This document shows positions 24,545-33,664 of a DNA stretch of 64,000 nucleotides, one piece after another. The notes below the pieces were generated by a model. It saw nothing but the letters and a program-made list of their open reading frames with translations. It had not been told where the DNA came from and ran no database searches. The translations under genes and the position numbers were made by a program. The stretch is taken from the NCBI GenBank assembly GCA_004283055.1, contig SHLP01000003.1:1-64000 (forward strand), written 5' to 3'. Origin of the DNA: Deltaproteobacteria bacterium (lineage in GTDB: Bacteria; Myxococcota_A; Polyangia; Polyangiales; Houyiibacteriaceae). The number at the start of each line of letters is the position of its first letter. Position 1 is the stretch's first letter.

Positions 24545-27120
24545 TCGTCTAAATCTCGAGCTCCGCCCTGTCCGCCAGCGACGCGGAGGAGCGGCGGCAG
24601 GACGAGGAGGGTGGCTACCAGGCATCCGCCGATCGTAATCGCGATCAGCTCGCCGAAGTTTCGGACGGGAACGAACGAGCTCAAGAGCAGGACGGAAAAA
24701 CCAGCCATCAAAGTCACGCAGGAGATCACGATGGCGCGGCCTGTCCCACGCGCAGCCCGCACCAGCGCAGCTTCACGTCCGATGCCGTGCTGCATTTCTT
24801 CGCGAAATCGCGCCAGGACGTGAATGGTTCCGTTGACCGCCAGGCCGAGGCTGATCGAGAAGATGATGACGGTCGATACGTTGAGGGGGATCTCGCGCCA
24901 CACCATGTACGCCATCGTCGCCACCAAGGGGATCAGGTTCGGCGGGATGCTCAGCAGGCCCAAACGAATGCTGCGGAAGAAGAAGGAGAGCAGCAAGAAG
25001 ATGATCACGACGGCGACGAACAGGCTTCCGAGCAAGTCGCTGACGACGGCCGCTTGCCCGCGGGAGCCGGTGTAGGCCTCTCCGGTATACGAGACCGATA
25101 CGGTGTCGTCGCCTCGGAGGCTGCCTTCGATGACGTTCTCGAGGACATCGAGGAAGCGCATCGTCGCCTGTGCCCCAACGTCGCGCAGCTTGAACTGAAT
25201 GCGCGCCCTTTTTCCGTCTTCGGTTAGCCACTCGCTGAGCGGGCTCGGCTGACGCTGGCTCATCATCGTGACGAGGCCCTTGACCTGCTTCCTGCTCTTG
25301 AAAAACTCCGAGCGAACCGTGGGGTCATCGGCGAGGAGCGCATAGGACTCTCGCAGCATGTCGCCGTAGCTCAGACTTCGGATGACTTCCGGGCGAAGCG
25401 CCGCCCAGTTCCGGATGCGCTGAATCTTTTGGATCAGCTTCGGGTCCATGAAGTGGTCTTCTTCGGTGCTGACCAGCACGACCTCGAGCGGGCGGACACC
25501 GGCGAGCTTCTCTTCGATGAGCAGGGTGGTCGTATACACGGGATCGGTTTCGTCGAACTGGTCGAGCAGGGCGTGGTCGACGGTGATTTGGCTCGCGACA
25601 TAGGCCGCACCGGCCGTGAACAAGGCCGTCAGCCCGAGCACGGCCCAGCGCCAGCGAAGGAGCTTCGCGACGAGACCGGTGGTGACGTTGGTGAACATGC
25701 TCGTTCGCTCTCTGCGAACGTCCGAGCGTTTGGGCGGGGTGACCCAGGTGAGAATCGCAGGAACGAACGTGATGATGACGACATACGACGCCATGACGCC
25801 GAGAGCGGAGGTGACGCCGAAGTGTCTGAGCATCACGGTCTTGGAAACCACGAGCGAGCCGAGGCCGGCCGCAGTCGTCGCTGAGGTCAGCATGCAGGCC
25901 ACGGCAATCGCACGAACCGTGCGTCGTCCCGCGGCCTTCCTATCTGGGTCGTCGTCCGCGTGAACCTCGTCGCGGTAACGTTGAATTAAATGCGTCGCGT
26001 CGCTGATGCCGATGATGATCAAAAGCGGCACGATCACGTTGTTCAGGATGTTCATCGGCTCACCGAAGAGCCCCATCGCCCCAACCGTCACGAGGGCGGT
26101 GATGGCGACGGCCCCGAGCGGAAGCAAGACACCTGGCAACCATCGAAACGAAATCGTCAGCAGAATCAAACAAACCAAGACGGTCAGAGGAATCAAGCGC
26201 AGATTATCCGCGCGCATCTTGCTGACGATGACGCTGCGAAGATAAGGGAGGCCCCCAACATGGACCTTGATGCCTTGGAACTCCGGTCGCTCCAGCGAGT
26301 CGCGAAGGTCATCCATCGCCGCGCGCATTTCTTTGGGGTCGAGCTCGCGAAGCTGAAGTGCGACGCCGGCGACCGTGTGGTCCTCGTCGATCAGTCGGCC
26401 GACCAAGAGAGGGTTGCTCGAGATGGCGCCTGCCAGCTCGCTGGCTTCTTCCTCAGTGACTTCGGCTCCGTCGACGATTGGGTCGGTTTGAAGCTCGGCC
26501 GCCAGGGCTGGACCGACCTTGGCAATGCCACCCGGGAAGCGATCGGGGTCGCTCTCGATGATGTCGAGAAGTGCGTTGAACGTTGCGTCTTCGAGATTGC
26601 CCTGTGCGTCGGCTTGGTCGTCTGCTTCATCGAGGGAGTCGAGATCGTCCAGGTTGTCGAGATCATCGAGGTCGCCTTCGTCGTCCGGGCCGCCGACTTC
26701 TTGGAGGCCGTCGAGCTCCTCGAGCTCTCCCGTAGGTCCGTCGGGTGCGGCCTTTACCCGGCGCGGGATGTTCAGGGTCGTGATGCCGGCGACTTTCTCG
26801 ACCCAGGGCTTCTCGGCGAAGTAGCGCGAGATGTCGTGGATCTGTTGAAGCGTGTCCCGAGTGAGCACGTCGTCGGCCTCGACGAGAATCAGCACGGCCT
26901 CTCGCCGCTTCCCAAACCATTGCTCGAAGCGCTGCTGGATCAGCGCGTACTCTTCACCCTCGAACGAGGACAGCAAGCTTTCCGGAGCCGGATCGGCCGT
27001 GAGCTTCGGGATCTGAGTCACGAACGCGGCCGTCACCACAATGGAGACCCAGACGACGAGCTTCCGACGCTCGGTGACGAGCTTGGCAAGCCAGGCCAAG
27101 GTTTGCTTGCGTCGGGACAC
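24541..27120 (-). CDS. RND-superfamily (MMPL/HpnN-like) transporter with acidic insertion
   Basis: An 859-residue inner-membrane protein with the RND layout: one helix near 20-36, a first periplasmic loop, five helices (~300-470), a second helix plus loop (~495-700) and five final helices. It shows the family sequences IIGISDATHLIQRYRDEV and SISLGLAVNGTIHVLARFREE. The length and single-protein form fit lipid or hopanoid exporters of the MMPL/HpnN type, but the substrate is unknown. Residues 132-178 form an extraordinary Asp/Leu-rich run (for example DDLDNLDDLDSLDEADD), inserted in the first periplasmic loop. The start is divergent from rpsT. Confidence 0.87.
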   Translation of the reverse strand: MSRRKQTLAWLAKLVTERRKLVVWVSIVVTAAFVTQIPKLTADPAPESLLSSFEGEEYALIQQRFEQWFGKRREAVLILVEADDVLTRDTLQQIHDISRYFAEKPWVEKVAGITTLNIPRRVKAAPDGPTGELEELDGLQEVGGPDDEGDLDDLDNLDDLDSLDEADDQADAQGNLEDATFNALLDIIESDPDRFPGGIAKVGPALAAELQTDPIVDGAEVTEEEASELAGAISSNPLLVGRLIDEDHTVAGVALQLRELDPKEMRAAMDDLRDSLERPEFQGIKVHVGGLPYLRSVIVSKMRADNLRLIPLTVLVCLILLTISFRWLPGVLLPLGAVAITALVTVGAMGLFGEPMNILNNVIVPLLIIIGISDATHLIQRYRDEVHADDDPDRKAAGRRTVRAIAVACMLTSATTAAGLGSLVVSKTVMLRHFGVTSALGVMASYVVIITFVPAILTWVTPPKRSDVRRERTSMFTNVTTGLVAKLLRWRWAVLGLTALFTAGAAYVASQITVDHALLDQFDETDPVYTTTLLIEEKLAGVRPLEVVLVSTEEDHFMDPKLIQKIQRIRNWAALRPEVIRSLSYGDMLRESYALLADDPTVRSEFFKSRKQVKGLVTMMSQRQPSPLSEWLTEDGKRARIQFKLRDVGAQATMRFLDVLENVIEGSLRGDDTVSVSYTGEAYTGSRGQAAVVSDLLGSLFVAVVIIFLLLSFFFRSIRLGLLSIPPNLIPLVATMAYMVWREIPLNVSTVIIFSISLGLAVNGTIHVLARFREEMQHGIGREAALVRAARGTGRAIVISCVTLMAGFSVLLLSSFVPVRNFGELIAITIGGCLVATLLVLPPLLRVAGGQGGARDLDD

Positions 27121-27170
27121 GGGCCTGTATGCCTGGAAGAAGCGGGACTCGCAAGGTTCCTGCCACCGGC

Positions 27171-27199
27171 TTGACAGCCCCCCAGGGCAGGGCTACCAC
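27171..27199 (+). promoter_or_regulatory. candidate rpsT promoter
   Basis: TTGACA (27171-27176) is followed after 17 nt by TACCAC (27194-27199). This gives a near-consensus -35 with a weaker -10 about 28 nt before the rpsT start. GGGGAGGAT at 27212-27220 serves as the ribosome-binding site. Confidence 0.55.
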
Positions 27200-27226
27200 G
27201 CGCCTCCCTACGGGGAGGATGTACGA

Positions 27227-27493
27227 GTGGCCAACCACGCCTCAGCAAAAAAGAGAGCCCGCCAGACGATCAAGCGAACCGCGCGCAACCGGCACATTCG
27301 CACCAACGTGCGAACCTGCGTCAAGCGCGTCCGCGCCGCAATCGAGACCGGTGATTCCGTCGCCGCGAGGAAGGCGCTCACCGAGGCTGTGAGCCGTATC
27401 GATGGCGCGGTATCCAAGGGCATCTACCACCGAAAGACCGGTTCGCGATACATCGCCAGGCTGACCCACCAGGTCAACGTTCTCGGAAACTGA
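27227..27493 (+). CDS. rpsT: 30S ribosomal protein S20
   Basis: An 88-residue, Arg/Lys-rich S20. The GTG at 27227 gives the canonical N-terminus (M)ANHASAKKRARQTIKRT. The longer frame upstream from 27041 has no similarity. A strong Shine-Dalgarno (GGGGAGGA, 27212-27219) lies at the right distance. Later segments RTNVRTCVKRVRAAIE and SKGIYHRKTGSRYIARLT match the family. It binds the 5' domain of 16S rRNA. As often seen, it stands alone in its orientation. A candidate promoter is at 27171-27199. Confidence 0.97.
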   Translation: MANHASAKKRARQTIKRTARNRHIRTNVRTCVKRVRAAIETGDSVAARKALTEAVSRIDGAVSKGIYHRKTGSRYIARLTHQVNVLGN

Positions 27494-27547
27494 GCGCAGG
27501 CTTCGAGTCGATTTCGGTCCACTGAGCCGAAGGCGCCGGTGACGCGG

Positions 27548-28549
27548 TCAAGAAGCGTCGGCGCAGAGCTCGAGCACCGCGTCCTCGAGGATGAGGTCGG
27601 GGGGACGCTTGCTGCTCTTGAGAGCGCGGTCGGTCTCCGCGATCAGCGTGAAGGCCTTCCCGAGGCTCGCCGCAGTGAATCTCCGGGCCGACTCGGTGAG
27701 GTCGCTTGCTTTGAACGGAGGAGCGCCCGCGCGCACGGCCGCCTCCTGCGGTCGAAGGCCTTCGGAGAGCGCTTCGCGCATGCGTGCCACGATTCGAAGT
27801 TGCCGAGCGACCATTGCGAGAAGTCGGAGCGGCGGCTCTCGATCGTCGAGAAGCGACTGAGCGGCGGCGATGCCCTTCCGACGGTCTTTGAGACCAATCG
27901 CATCGACTAGGCTCCAAATTGACTCGACGCGAACCCGGGTGACGCAAGTCATGACGGCTTCCGCGTCGATTCGCTGGCCTGCGCCCACGAAAAGCGAGAG
28001 GCGCTCCATCGCGTCATCGATCGCCGCGAGGTCGTCCCCGACTGCATCGAGGAGGGCCTCGATCGCTTGTGGGGCGATGCCGTGCTCGCGGGCCTTTGCT
28101 TCGCCGCGGATGAACTCACGAAGCGCGGCGCCGCGCAGTGGCTTGGCGTCGACGAGATAGCCCTTCTTTTTCGCTGCCTTGGCGAGCTTGGCGCGCCCGT
28201 CGAGCTTTGTCGCCGTCATCACGAAACAGGTCGATTCGCTCGGGTCGTCGAGGTAGGCGGCGAGATGCGTTTGCTCGCTTGGCGTCATCGCGTCGACGTG
28301 ACGCAGCAAGACGAGGCGCATGTCGGCCATCATCGGAAGGGTTCGCGCGGCCGCAATCACCCGCGCTGCCTCGAGCCCTTTGCCGTCAAACACTTCGACG
28401 TTGAAGCCCGGTGCGCCCATCGCGTCCACCGCTTTGCGTACCGCGTCGACCGCGCGGTCGATCAGCAAGCGCTCTGAGCCGATCAGCACGTAGACCGGGT
28501 CGAGGGAGCCCTTCGCGGCTCTCTTGGAGACATCATGGAGGCTTGGCAC
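27548..28549 (-). CDS. holA: DNA polymerase III subunit delta
   Basis: A 333-residue clamp-loader delta subunit with a GTG start at 28549. The N-terminal domain begins DPVYVLIGSERLLIDRAVD, followed by ADMRLVLLRHVDAM and the lid-region TCFVMTATKLDGRAKLAK. The C-terminal collar domain is visible in PPLRLLAMVARQLRIVARM, which is typical of HolA. It opens the sliding clamp together with delta' and tau/gamma. The gene follows the exported protein at 28553 by three bases on the same strand. nadD, which often neighbours holA, lies about 4 kb away in a different array. Confidence 0.92.
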   Translation of the reverse strand: MPSLHDVSKRAAKGSLDPVYVLIGSERLLIDRAVDAVRKAVDAMGAPGFNVEVFDGKGLEAARVIAAARTLPMMADMRLVLLRHVDAMTPSEQTHLAAYLDDPSESTCFVMTATKLDGRAKLAKAAKKKGYLVDAKPLRGAALREFIRGEAKAREHGIAPQAIEALLDAVGDDLAAIDDAMERLSLFVGAGQRIDAEAVMTCVTRVRVESIWSLVDAIGLKDRRKGIAAAQSLLDDREPPLRLLAMVARQLRIVARMREALSEGLRPQEAAVRAGAPPFKASDLTESARRFTAASLGKAFTLIAETDRALKSSKRPPDLILEDAVLELCADAS

Positions 28550-28552
28550 GGT

Positions 28553-29089
28553 TTAGCGGGCTTCGTCATCCGAGAAGGTGACTTCGCCGCCGTGTTGTAC
28601 CCTGTCCCCGAGAATTTGAAAGCGATATCGGCCGACCTCCTGTCGACGCACGGTCACCACCATCTCGAGCCGTCGATTGGGCTCGAACTGCGGTCGCTTG
28701 AGCCGGAGCTTGTGCACGATCGTTCGCTGATTGCTGTCATTGACGAAGACCGTCATGGCGGGGGCGATGAATTTCCGCTCCGCCGTCTGGATATCGTAGA
28801 ACAGCACCTCGAACTCTGAGTCGCCGAGCGGAGCGTTGAAGCTCGCGACCAAGGTAGCCCTCCACTGGCGATCCTCGACCGGCGCATCGAGATTTTCGCG
28901 CAGCCGAGTCGCCTTGTTCGTCCTCGCGAAGCGAATGACGCCCGACTCCGAGAGGGTGCGTGGAACGCCTTTTTGCGTGAGGAAGATCCGCGCGCGAAGT
29001 CCTGTTGCGGCGTCTGCTGCCTGCCAGGGGGTCACCGACGAAACGATGGCTGCCAATGCGGTGGCGACGAGTGCGAGGCGTGGATTCAA
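28553..29089 (-). CDS. exported protein of unknown function
   Basis: A 178-residue protein with a Sec signal peptide (MNPRLALVATALAAIVSSVT, then AADA cleavage around residue 27). The mature part is beta-rich with segments such as WRATLVASFNAPLGDSEFEV and RRLEMVVTVRRQEVGRYRF. It lacks cysteines, so it is not a lipoprotein. Its position directly before holA is where lptE sits in enterobacteria, but no LptE-like sequence or lipobox is seen, so that name is not used. Function unknown; a small envelope beta-sandwich is a reasonable description. Confidence 0.78.
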   Translation of the reverse strand: MNPRLALVATALAAIVSSVTPWQAADAATGLRARIFLTQKGVPRTLSESGVIRFARTNKATRLRENLDAPVEDRQWRATLVASFNAPLGDSEFEVLFYDIQTAERKFIAPAMTVFVNDSNQRTIVHKLRLKRPQFEPNRRLEMVVTVRRQEVGRYRFQILGDRVQHGGEVTFSDDEAR

Positions 29090-29258
29090 GGCTTGCTCCT
29101 GGCTTGGGGTTCTCGATCAAGCTAACAACTGGAACTTTCCAGTAACAGGGTGATTAGGTGCTGAAATGTGGGTTTTAGGCCTTCATCTTTGATACAGCCG
29201 GCCGAAAAGTTGTGCCCCGAGGCGGCGACCGCTAACCCCGACGCAGGAACGGAGCTCG

Positions 29259-31703
29259 ATGACGACCGTCAGTGGGGGTGTGAAAGGACTGGTCGCCCGC
29301 GCGCAGCGCGAGGCCCAAAGGCGCGGGCAGAGCCCATCGACGGCTTATCTGCTGCTCGTGATGCTGCAGACCGGGGGCCCCATGGGCAGGCTCTTGTCTG
29401 GGCTCGGGGTCAAGGAAGGCGACCTTCTGAGCGCGATCCGAGTCGTCGATTCCGAACCGATGAGCGCACTCGAGCGTGCGGTCGAGCGCGCGTACCGTTT
29501 GGCCAAAGCAGCCGAGGCGCCGCAGGTGCTCCCGGCCCATCTGCTCTTGGCCGTCGCGCGTGACACGCGAAGCGCCGCTCACCGAAGCCTCGAAGTCATT
29601 GGGACTGGGTCCCGGCGCGTTCAGGAAGCCGTGCACGAGGTGCTCCGGCCAGAGGATGCGCATTCAGGGCCGAGTCCGAGCCATGTCGCGCCAGCCGCTT
29701 CGTTTTCGGCACAGCGTTCCGCGAAACCGTCGCGTCCGTCGGCGCGAAGGGCCGCGCAGCCGGCGCCGCTGATCGAGCTCCGCGTCGAACCACTCGACGA
29801 ACAAGAGGACGAGATCCTCATCGAAGCGCCAATCGCTGCTCCGAGCGCAAGCCCGGTGACCGACGCGGAGAACGAGCTCATCGTTCCCTCCTCGTCGCCG
29901 TTCACTCTCGACGCGCGCAAGTATCCAACGCTGGCCAAGCTCGGGCGCAACCTGACGGAAATGGCTTCCCTCGGGCGGATCGATGAGGTGATCGGTCGTG
30001 ACGACGAAATCGAGCGCCTCTTGGATGTCTTGGCTCGCAGGCGGTCGAACAACCCGATCTTGGTCGGGCCGCCCGGGGTCGGAAAGACAGCGATTGTCGA
30101 GGGCCTCGCCCGAAGGCTCGCCGAGGGCGGAGAAGGCGTGCGCGGTCTCGAAGGAACGATCTTGATCGAGCTTTCCGCCGGAGGCTTGGTCTCGGGCACC
30201 GGCGTCCGAGGGGCGCTCTCGGAGCGAATGCACAGACTGCAGTTCGAGGTCAAGCGGGCCAACGGCAAGATCGTCCTTTTCATCGACGAAGTTCACACGC
30301 TGTTCATCGGGGGCGAATCACCCGACGACCTGGCGCACGAGCTCAAAGCGTCACTGGCGCGCGGAGAGCTTCCCTGCATCGGGGCAACGACGGACGTCGA
30401 GTACCGCAAGTACGTCGAGCGGGACGCCGCTCTAGCCAGGCGGTTCTCGCCGGTCCACGTCGCTGAGCCCACTGCGGAAGACGCGATCGAGATTCTGATG
30501 GGCATCGCGCCTCGCTACGAGGTGCATCATGGCATTGCCTACGAGCCGTCGGCGGTCGAGTCTGCAGTCGAGCTGTCCGTGCGATACCTGGCCGACCAGA
30601 CCCTTCCGGACAAGGCGATCGGCCTCCTCGATTTGGCGGGCGCGCGGACGCGGCGCAGGGGCGGGGCCATCGTCGATCGCGAAGCGGTCGCACAGGTGGT
30701 GGCGGAGAAAGTCCGTGTGCCGGTCGAGCGCCTCCTGGTGACCGACTCGCAGAAGCTCCTCGAGCTCGAGCAGCATCTCGCCGAGCACGTCGTCGGCCAC
30801 GCCAAGGTGATGGGGCGTATCTCCGACGCCCTTCGTAAGGGAGCCGCGGGTTTTCACGGCCAGCGTCCGCTTGCCACCTTCTTGTTCTTGGGGCCCACGG
30901 GCGTCGGTAAGACCGAGACGGCGCGCGCGCTCAACGAGCTCTTCTTCATGGGTTGTCCGATGACCCGAATCGACATGAGCGAGCTCAGCGAATCGCACGC
31001 GGTCGCAAAGCTGGTGGGCGCGCCGCCCGGATACATCGGCCACGACACCGGAGGTCAACTCACCGAAGCCGTTCGGCATCGGCCCTACCAACTCATCCTT
31101 CTCGACGAGATCGAAAAAGCACACATCGATGTCCTCCAGTCGCTCTTGCCACTCCTCGAAGACGGACGACTGACCGACGGGAAGGGCAGGACGGTCGATT
31201 GCACGCATACGATCGTCGTCATGACCTCGAACCTCGGCGCCCAGGGGTCGCAGCGCAGTCAGAGCTCGATTGGGTTCAAGGCGGGATCGAAGGGCATGGC
31301 GGACGGGCTTACGGCGGCGCTGGCGGCGGCGCGGCGAGCGCTCCCGCCCGAGCTATGGAATCGCATCGACGAACCCCTGTCCTTCGGAGCCTTGAGTCGG
31401 GACGAGGTTCGTGAAATCGCGCGCCGGATGGCTGCTGGCGTCATTCAACAGTTGCGCGAGCGGCAGGGCGTCGAGCTTGGCATCGACGCGAGCGCGATCG
31501 ATGCCTTGGTTGAGCTCGGTGGGTACGACGCGGAGCTTGGCGCCCGCCCGATGCGTCGCGCAATCGGTCGCATGGTCGAAGCACCCTTGGCGGCCGCGAT
31601 CCTGGGCGGCGAGCTCGAGCGCGGCGATCGCGTTGTCGTGCTCGGCGACGCAGAGGGCATTCGCTTCGAACGCACCGAAGGCTCCGTCGAAGCCGCAGAG
31701 TGA
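29259..31703 (+). CDS. Clp protease ATP-binding subunit (ClpA-like, two AAA domains)
   Basis: An 814-residue Hsp100 protein. A Clp_N-like region covers about 5-130 and a Pro/Ala-rich linker about 135-205. AAA-1 has Walker A GPPGVGKT at 270-277 and Walker B in IVLFIDEVHTLF. AAA-2 has Walker A GPTGVGKT at 545-552 and Walker B in LILLDEIEKAH. No ClpB-type coiled-coil middle domain lies between them, so ClpA is the closest type. An IGF tripeptide at 671-673 (SSIGFKAGS) sits where ClpA/ClpX carry the ClpP-docking loop, so partnership with the ClpP at 3801-4424 is likely. The start ATG at 29259 follows GGAACGGAG. Confidence 0.9.
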   Translation: MTTVSGGVKGLVARAQREAQRRGQSPSTAYLLLVMLQTGGPMGRLLSGLGVKEGDLLSAIRVVDSEPMSALERAVERAYRLAKAAEAPQVLPAHLLLAVARDTRSAAHRSLEVIGTGSRRVQEAVHEVLRPEDAHSGPSPSHVAPAASFSAQRSAKPSRPSARRAAQPAPLIELRVEPLDEQEDEILIEAPIAAPSASPVTDAENELIVPSSSPFTLDARKYPTLAKLGRNLTEMASLGRIDEVIGRDDEIERLLDVLARRRSNNPILVGPPGVGKTAIVEGLARRLAEGGEGVRGLEGTILIELSAGGLVSGTGVRGALSERMHRLQFEVKRANGKIVLFIDEVHTLFIGGESPDDLAHELKASLARGELPCIGATTDVEYRKYVERDAALARRFSPVHVAEPTAEDAIEILMGIAPRYEVHHGIAYEPSAVESAVELSVRYLADQTLPDKAIGLLDLAGARTRRRGGAIVDREAVAQVVAEKVRVPVERLLVTDSQKLLELEQHLAEHVVGHAKVMGRISDALRKGAAGFHGQRPLATFLFLGPTGVGKTETARALNELFFMGCPMTRIDMSELSESHAVAKLVGAPPGYIGHDTGGQLTEAVRHRPYQLILLDEIEKAHIDVLQSLLPLLEDGRLTDGKGRTVDCTHTIVVMTSNLGAQGSQRSQSSIGFKAGSKGMADGLTAALAAARRALPPELWNRIDEPLSFGALSRDEVREIARRMAAGVIQQLRERQGVELGIDASAIDALVELGGYDAELGARPMRRAIGRMVEAPLAAAILGGELERGDRVVVLGDAEGIRFERTEGSVEAAE

Positions 31704-31712
31704 TCCCGGCTT

Positions 31713-32510
31713 TCAGCGTCGTGCGATGCGCAGGATTTTGGATGCCTTCGCAGGCCCAAGCCCTGCTGCTCGCGCGCAGCGAACGATGATGGGAACGACC
31801 GCGTCGTACGCCGCGAGCGCATCGGAGCTCAGAGCACGGAGCGCCACGCGGTGATTGGAGACAGCCTCGGACTCGCCCCGTGCAATCGGACCCGTGAGAG
31901 CACCGGGAACGCCGAGGCTCTGCACGTTTTCGGCGACGCTTTGCAGCAGACCGCCAATCGCACGCTCGGCGGCGCGCGGTTCAAAACCCATCCGTTCGAG
32001 CAGACCGACGGAGACGAACGCCAGCGCTGCTGCACCATTGGCAGCGAGGGCTGCCGCGGCGTGGTATCCCGCGCCGCTGGTTTCCGCCGACACCACGCGG
32101 GCGCCGCACGCCTTTGCGATGCGCCGGCTCGCGGAGACCGCACGCTGAGAGCCATTCACCGTGAACGTGGCGCCCCGAAGGCTCGGGCTCCGCTGCTTGC
32201 TCGCGAAGGAGACCAGCGGGTGCATGACCCCGACCGCGGCACCGCAAGCCCTGCAGGCGTCGAGCTCGTCGGTGCCCAGAGCCCCCGCGCAGTGAAGCAC
32301 CGCAGCGTCGTGCTTGAGATTTGGGGCGATGGCGCGAGCAACCGAGGAGATCGAGTCGTCGGAGACGGCGAGGACGATTGCGTCTGCCCCCGCGATGCGC
32401 GAAGGGCTGAAGCGCCGACCCGCGACCGTGACCTCGAGTGCGTCGCTCGCTTCCATTGAGCGCCTCAGCCCGCTTCCGACTCGGCCCCGGCCGATGATCA
32501 GAACCTTCAT
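31713..32510 (-). CDS. DUF2520 Rossmann-fold protein
   Basis: A 265-residue protein with an N-terminal NAD(P)-binding Rossmann motif (MKVLIIGRGRVGSGL, GxGxxGxxL) and a C-terminal helical dimerisation domain typical of DUF2520. It shows VGVMHPLVSFAS and SGAGYHAAAALAANGAAAL. The start at 32510 is set by the ATGA overlap with nadD; the frame upstream is a shadow of nadD. The family resembles F420- or NADP-dependent ketopantoate/pyrroline reductase folds, but the reaction is unknown. It is the last gene of a six-gene minus-strand array. Confidence 0.84.
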   Translation of the reverse strand: MKVLIIGRGRVGSGLRRSMEASDALEVTVAGRRFSPSRIAGADAIVLAVSDDSISSVARAIAPNLKHDAAVLHCAGALGTDELDACRACGAAVGVMHPLVSFASKQRSPSLRGATFTVNGSQRAVSASRRIAKACGARVVSAETSGAGYHAAAALAANGAAALAFVSVGLLERMGFEPRAAERAIGGLLQSVAENVQSLGVPGALTGPIARGESEAVSNHRVALRALSSDALAAYDAVVPIIVRCARAAGLGPAKASKILRIARR

Positions 32511-33070
32511 CCTTCGCCCTGATAGAGGTGGCGACCTCGAATGTGTTCGATGACCGCGCTCGGCACGAGGCCATCTACGCGTGCTGCGTTCGACAGGCCC
32601 GCACGGATGTCGGTGGAGTTGATGTTGGGTATCGAGATCGGACAGCCTTCCGGAACGGGGTATCCCTGACGTCCAATCACCAGAGGCGGCGCGATCTTCA
32701 CGACGTCGTCCCAGCGGTACCAGCGGTCGGTGGTTGCAAGCACGTCGGCGCCGATCAAGAGCCGAAACAGCGTGCTCGGGTTTTCCTTCTCCAGCGCATC
32801 GAGCGTTTCGAGGGTTCGACTGACCCCCCCGAGACGCCGCTCGACGTCGGAAACCTGAACGTTTCGGAATGGAGCAAAAGCGAGCTCGCACATGGCGTGG
32901 CGTTCTTCGAACGAGGCGCCGTGTTGCTTATCGAACACGTGTTTCCACGTTGGGACGATCCAAAGCGCATCGAGATCGACTGCGGAGAGGGCCCAGGCCA
33001 CCGACAGCACGTGGCCCATGTGAGGTGGATCGAAGCTGCCGCCATAAATCGCGACCCGCTGCGCGCTCAT
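32507..33070 (-). CDS. nadD: nicotinate-nucleotide adenylyltransferase
   Basis: A 187-residue nucleotidyltransferase with the family signatures GGSFDPPHMGH at 10-20 and INSTDIRAGL (the ISSTxIR box) near the C-terminus. It joins nicotinate mononucleotide to AMP in NAD synthesis. It is normal length. It overlaps the preceding unknown gene and the following DUF2520 gene by 4 nt each, so all three are translated as a unit. Confidence 0.95.
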   Translation of the reverse strand: MSAQRVAIYGGSFDPPHMGHVLSVAWALSAVDLDALWIVPTWKHVFDKQHGASFEERHAMCELAFAPFRNVQVSDVERRLGGVSRTLETLDALEKENPSTLFRLLIGADVLATTDRWYRWDDVVKIAPPLVIGRQGYPVPEGCPISIPNINSTDIRAGLSNAARVDGLVPSAVIEHIRGRHLYQGEG

Positions 33071-33660
33071 GGCGCCACCATCACTTTTGCACCCCGACCT
33101 TGAATCGGCTCACTCCAGCAGACTTCGCCGTTCGAGGTCATGGCCTTCAAGACGACGCCTCCGGTTTCGCATTGGTCGTCGAGCACGCCTAGATGCCCTG
33201 TTTCGAGGGGACCAGGGCTGAAGAAACAGCGTGGCCCGAATCGCTTGAACATCAGCTCCGCGCCATCTCCGTAGACGACGATGTTCGAGTTGATGACGTC
33301 TTCCTCACCGATGGTCGACTTATGTCGAACGATGAGGGCGATTCGGTCGTCGAGCATCTCCATGGCCCGTCGGGGCGCTGGGGGCGCAATCCGTAGCTTT
33401 CCGAGGTAACGGGCTCCGCGCAGCTTGCGAAGCACTTCCTCGATTTCGCCTGCGGTTCCGCGAGCTGCGACGTCCGCGACTTGCCGTTCGAGTGGAGCGT
33501 CACTCGTATCGGATTGGTGCCTCGCCATGAACGCGCGAAGAGCCTCGTCCTCTCCGAGATAAATGACGCTATCGACCTCGACATCGCAGATCAGTAGCTT
33601 CGCAGCCCGCTCGAGGGCGGCGACGTCGCTTTTCGCGGGACCGATGAAACCCAAGCGCAT
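33067..33660 (-). CDS. conserved-looking protein of unknown function
   Basis: A 197-residue soluble protein. The opening MRLGFIGPAKSDVAALERAA followed by VDSVIYLGEDEALRAFM has the alpha/beta outline of YfcE-like phosphoesterases. The metal-ligand histidines (DxH, GNH) are absent, so an enzymatic role is not claimed. The C-terminal half is beta-rich (DRIALIVRHKSTI, NIVVYGDGAELMFKRFGPR). It lies 4 nt downstream of the giant TPR gene and overlaps nadD by 4 nt, so it may belong functionally with either. Confidence 0.68.
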   Translation of the reverse strand: MRLGFIGPAKSDVAALERAAKLLICDVEVDSVIYLGEDEALRAFMARHQSDTSDAPLERQVADVAARGTAGEIEEVLRKLRGARYLGKLRIAPPAPRRAMEMLDDRIALIVRHKSTIGEEDVINSNIVVYGDGAELMFKRFGPRCFFSPGPLETGHLGVLDDQCETGGVVLKAMTSNGEVCWSEPIQGRGAKVMVAP

Positions 33661-33664
33661 GGTT

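Noticed and set aside
28553..29089. LptE assignment because of position before holA
   Set aside because: The protein has no lipobox cysteine and no LptE-like sequence; only the position fits.
29130..29143. CTGGAA-CT-TTCCAG palindrome upstream of the ClpA-like gene
   Set aside because: Short and single; no family consensus (for example CIRCE or sigma-32) could be matched, so it is not listed as an operator.
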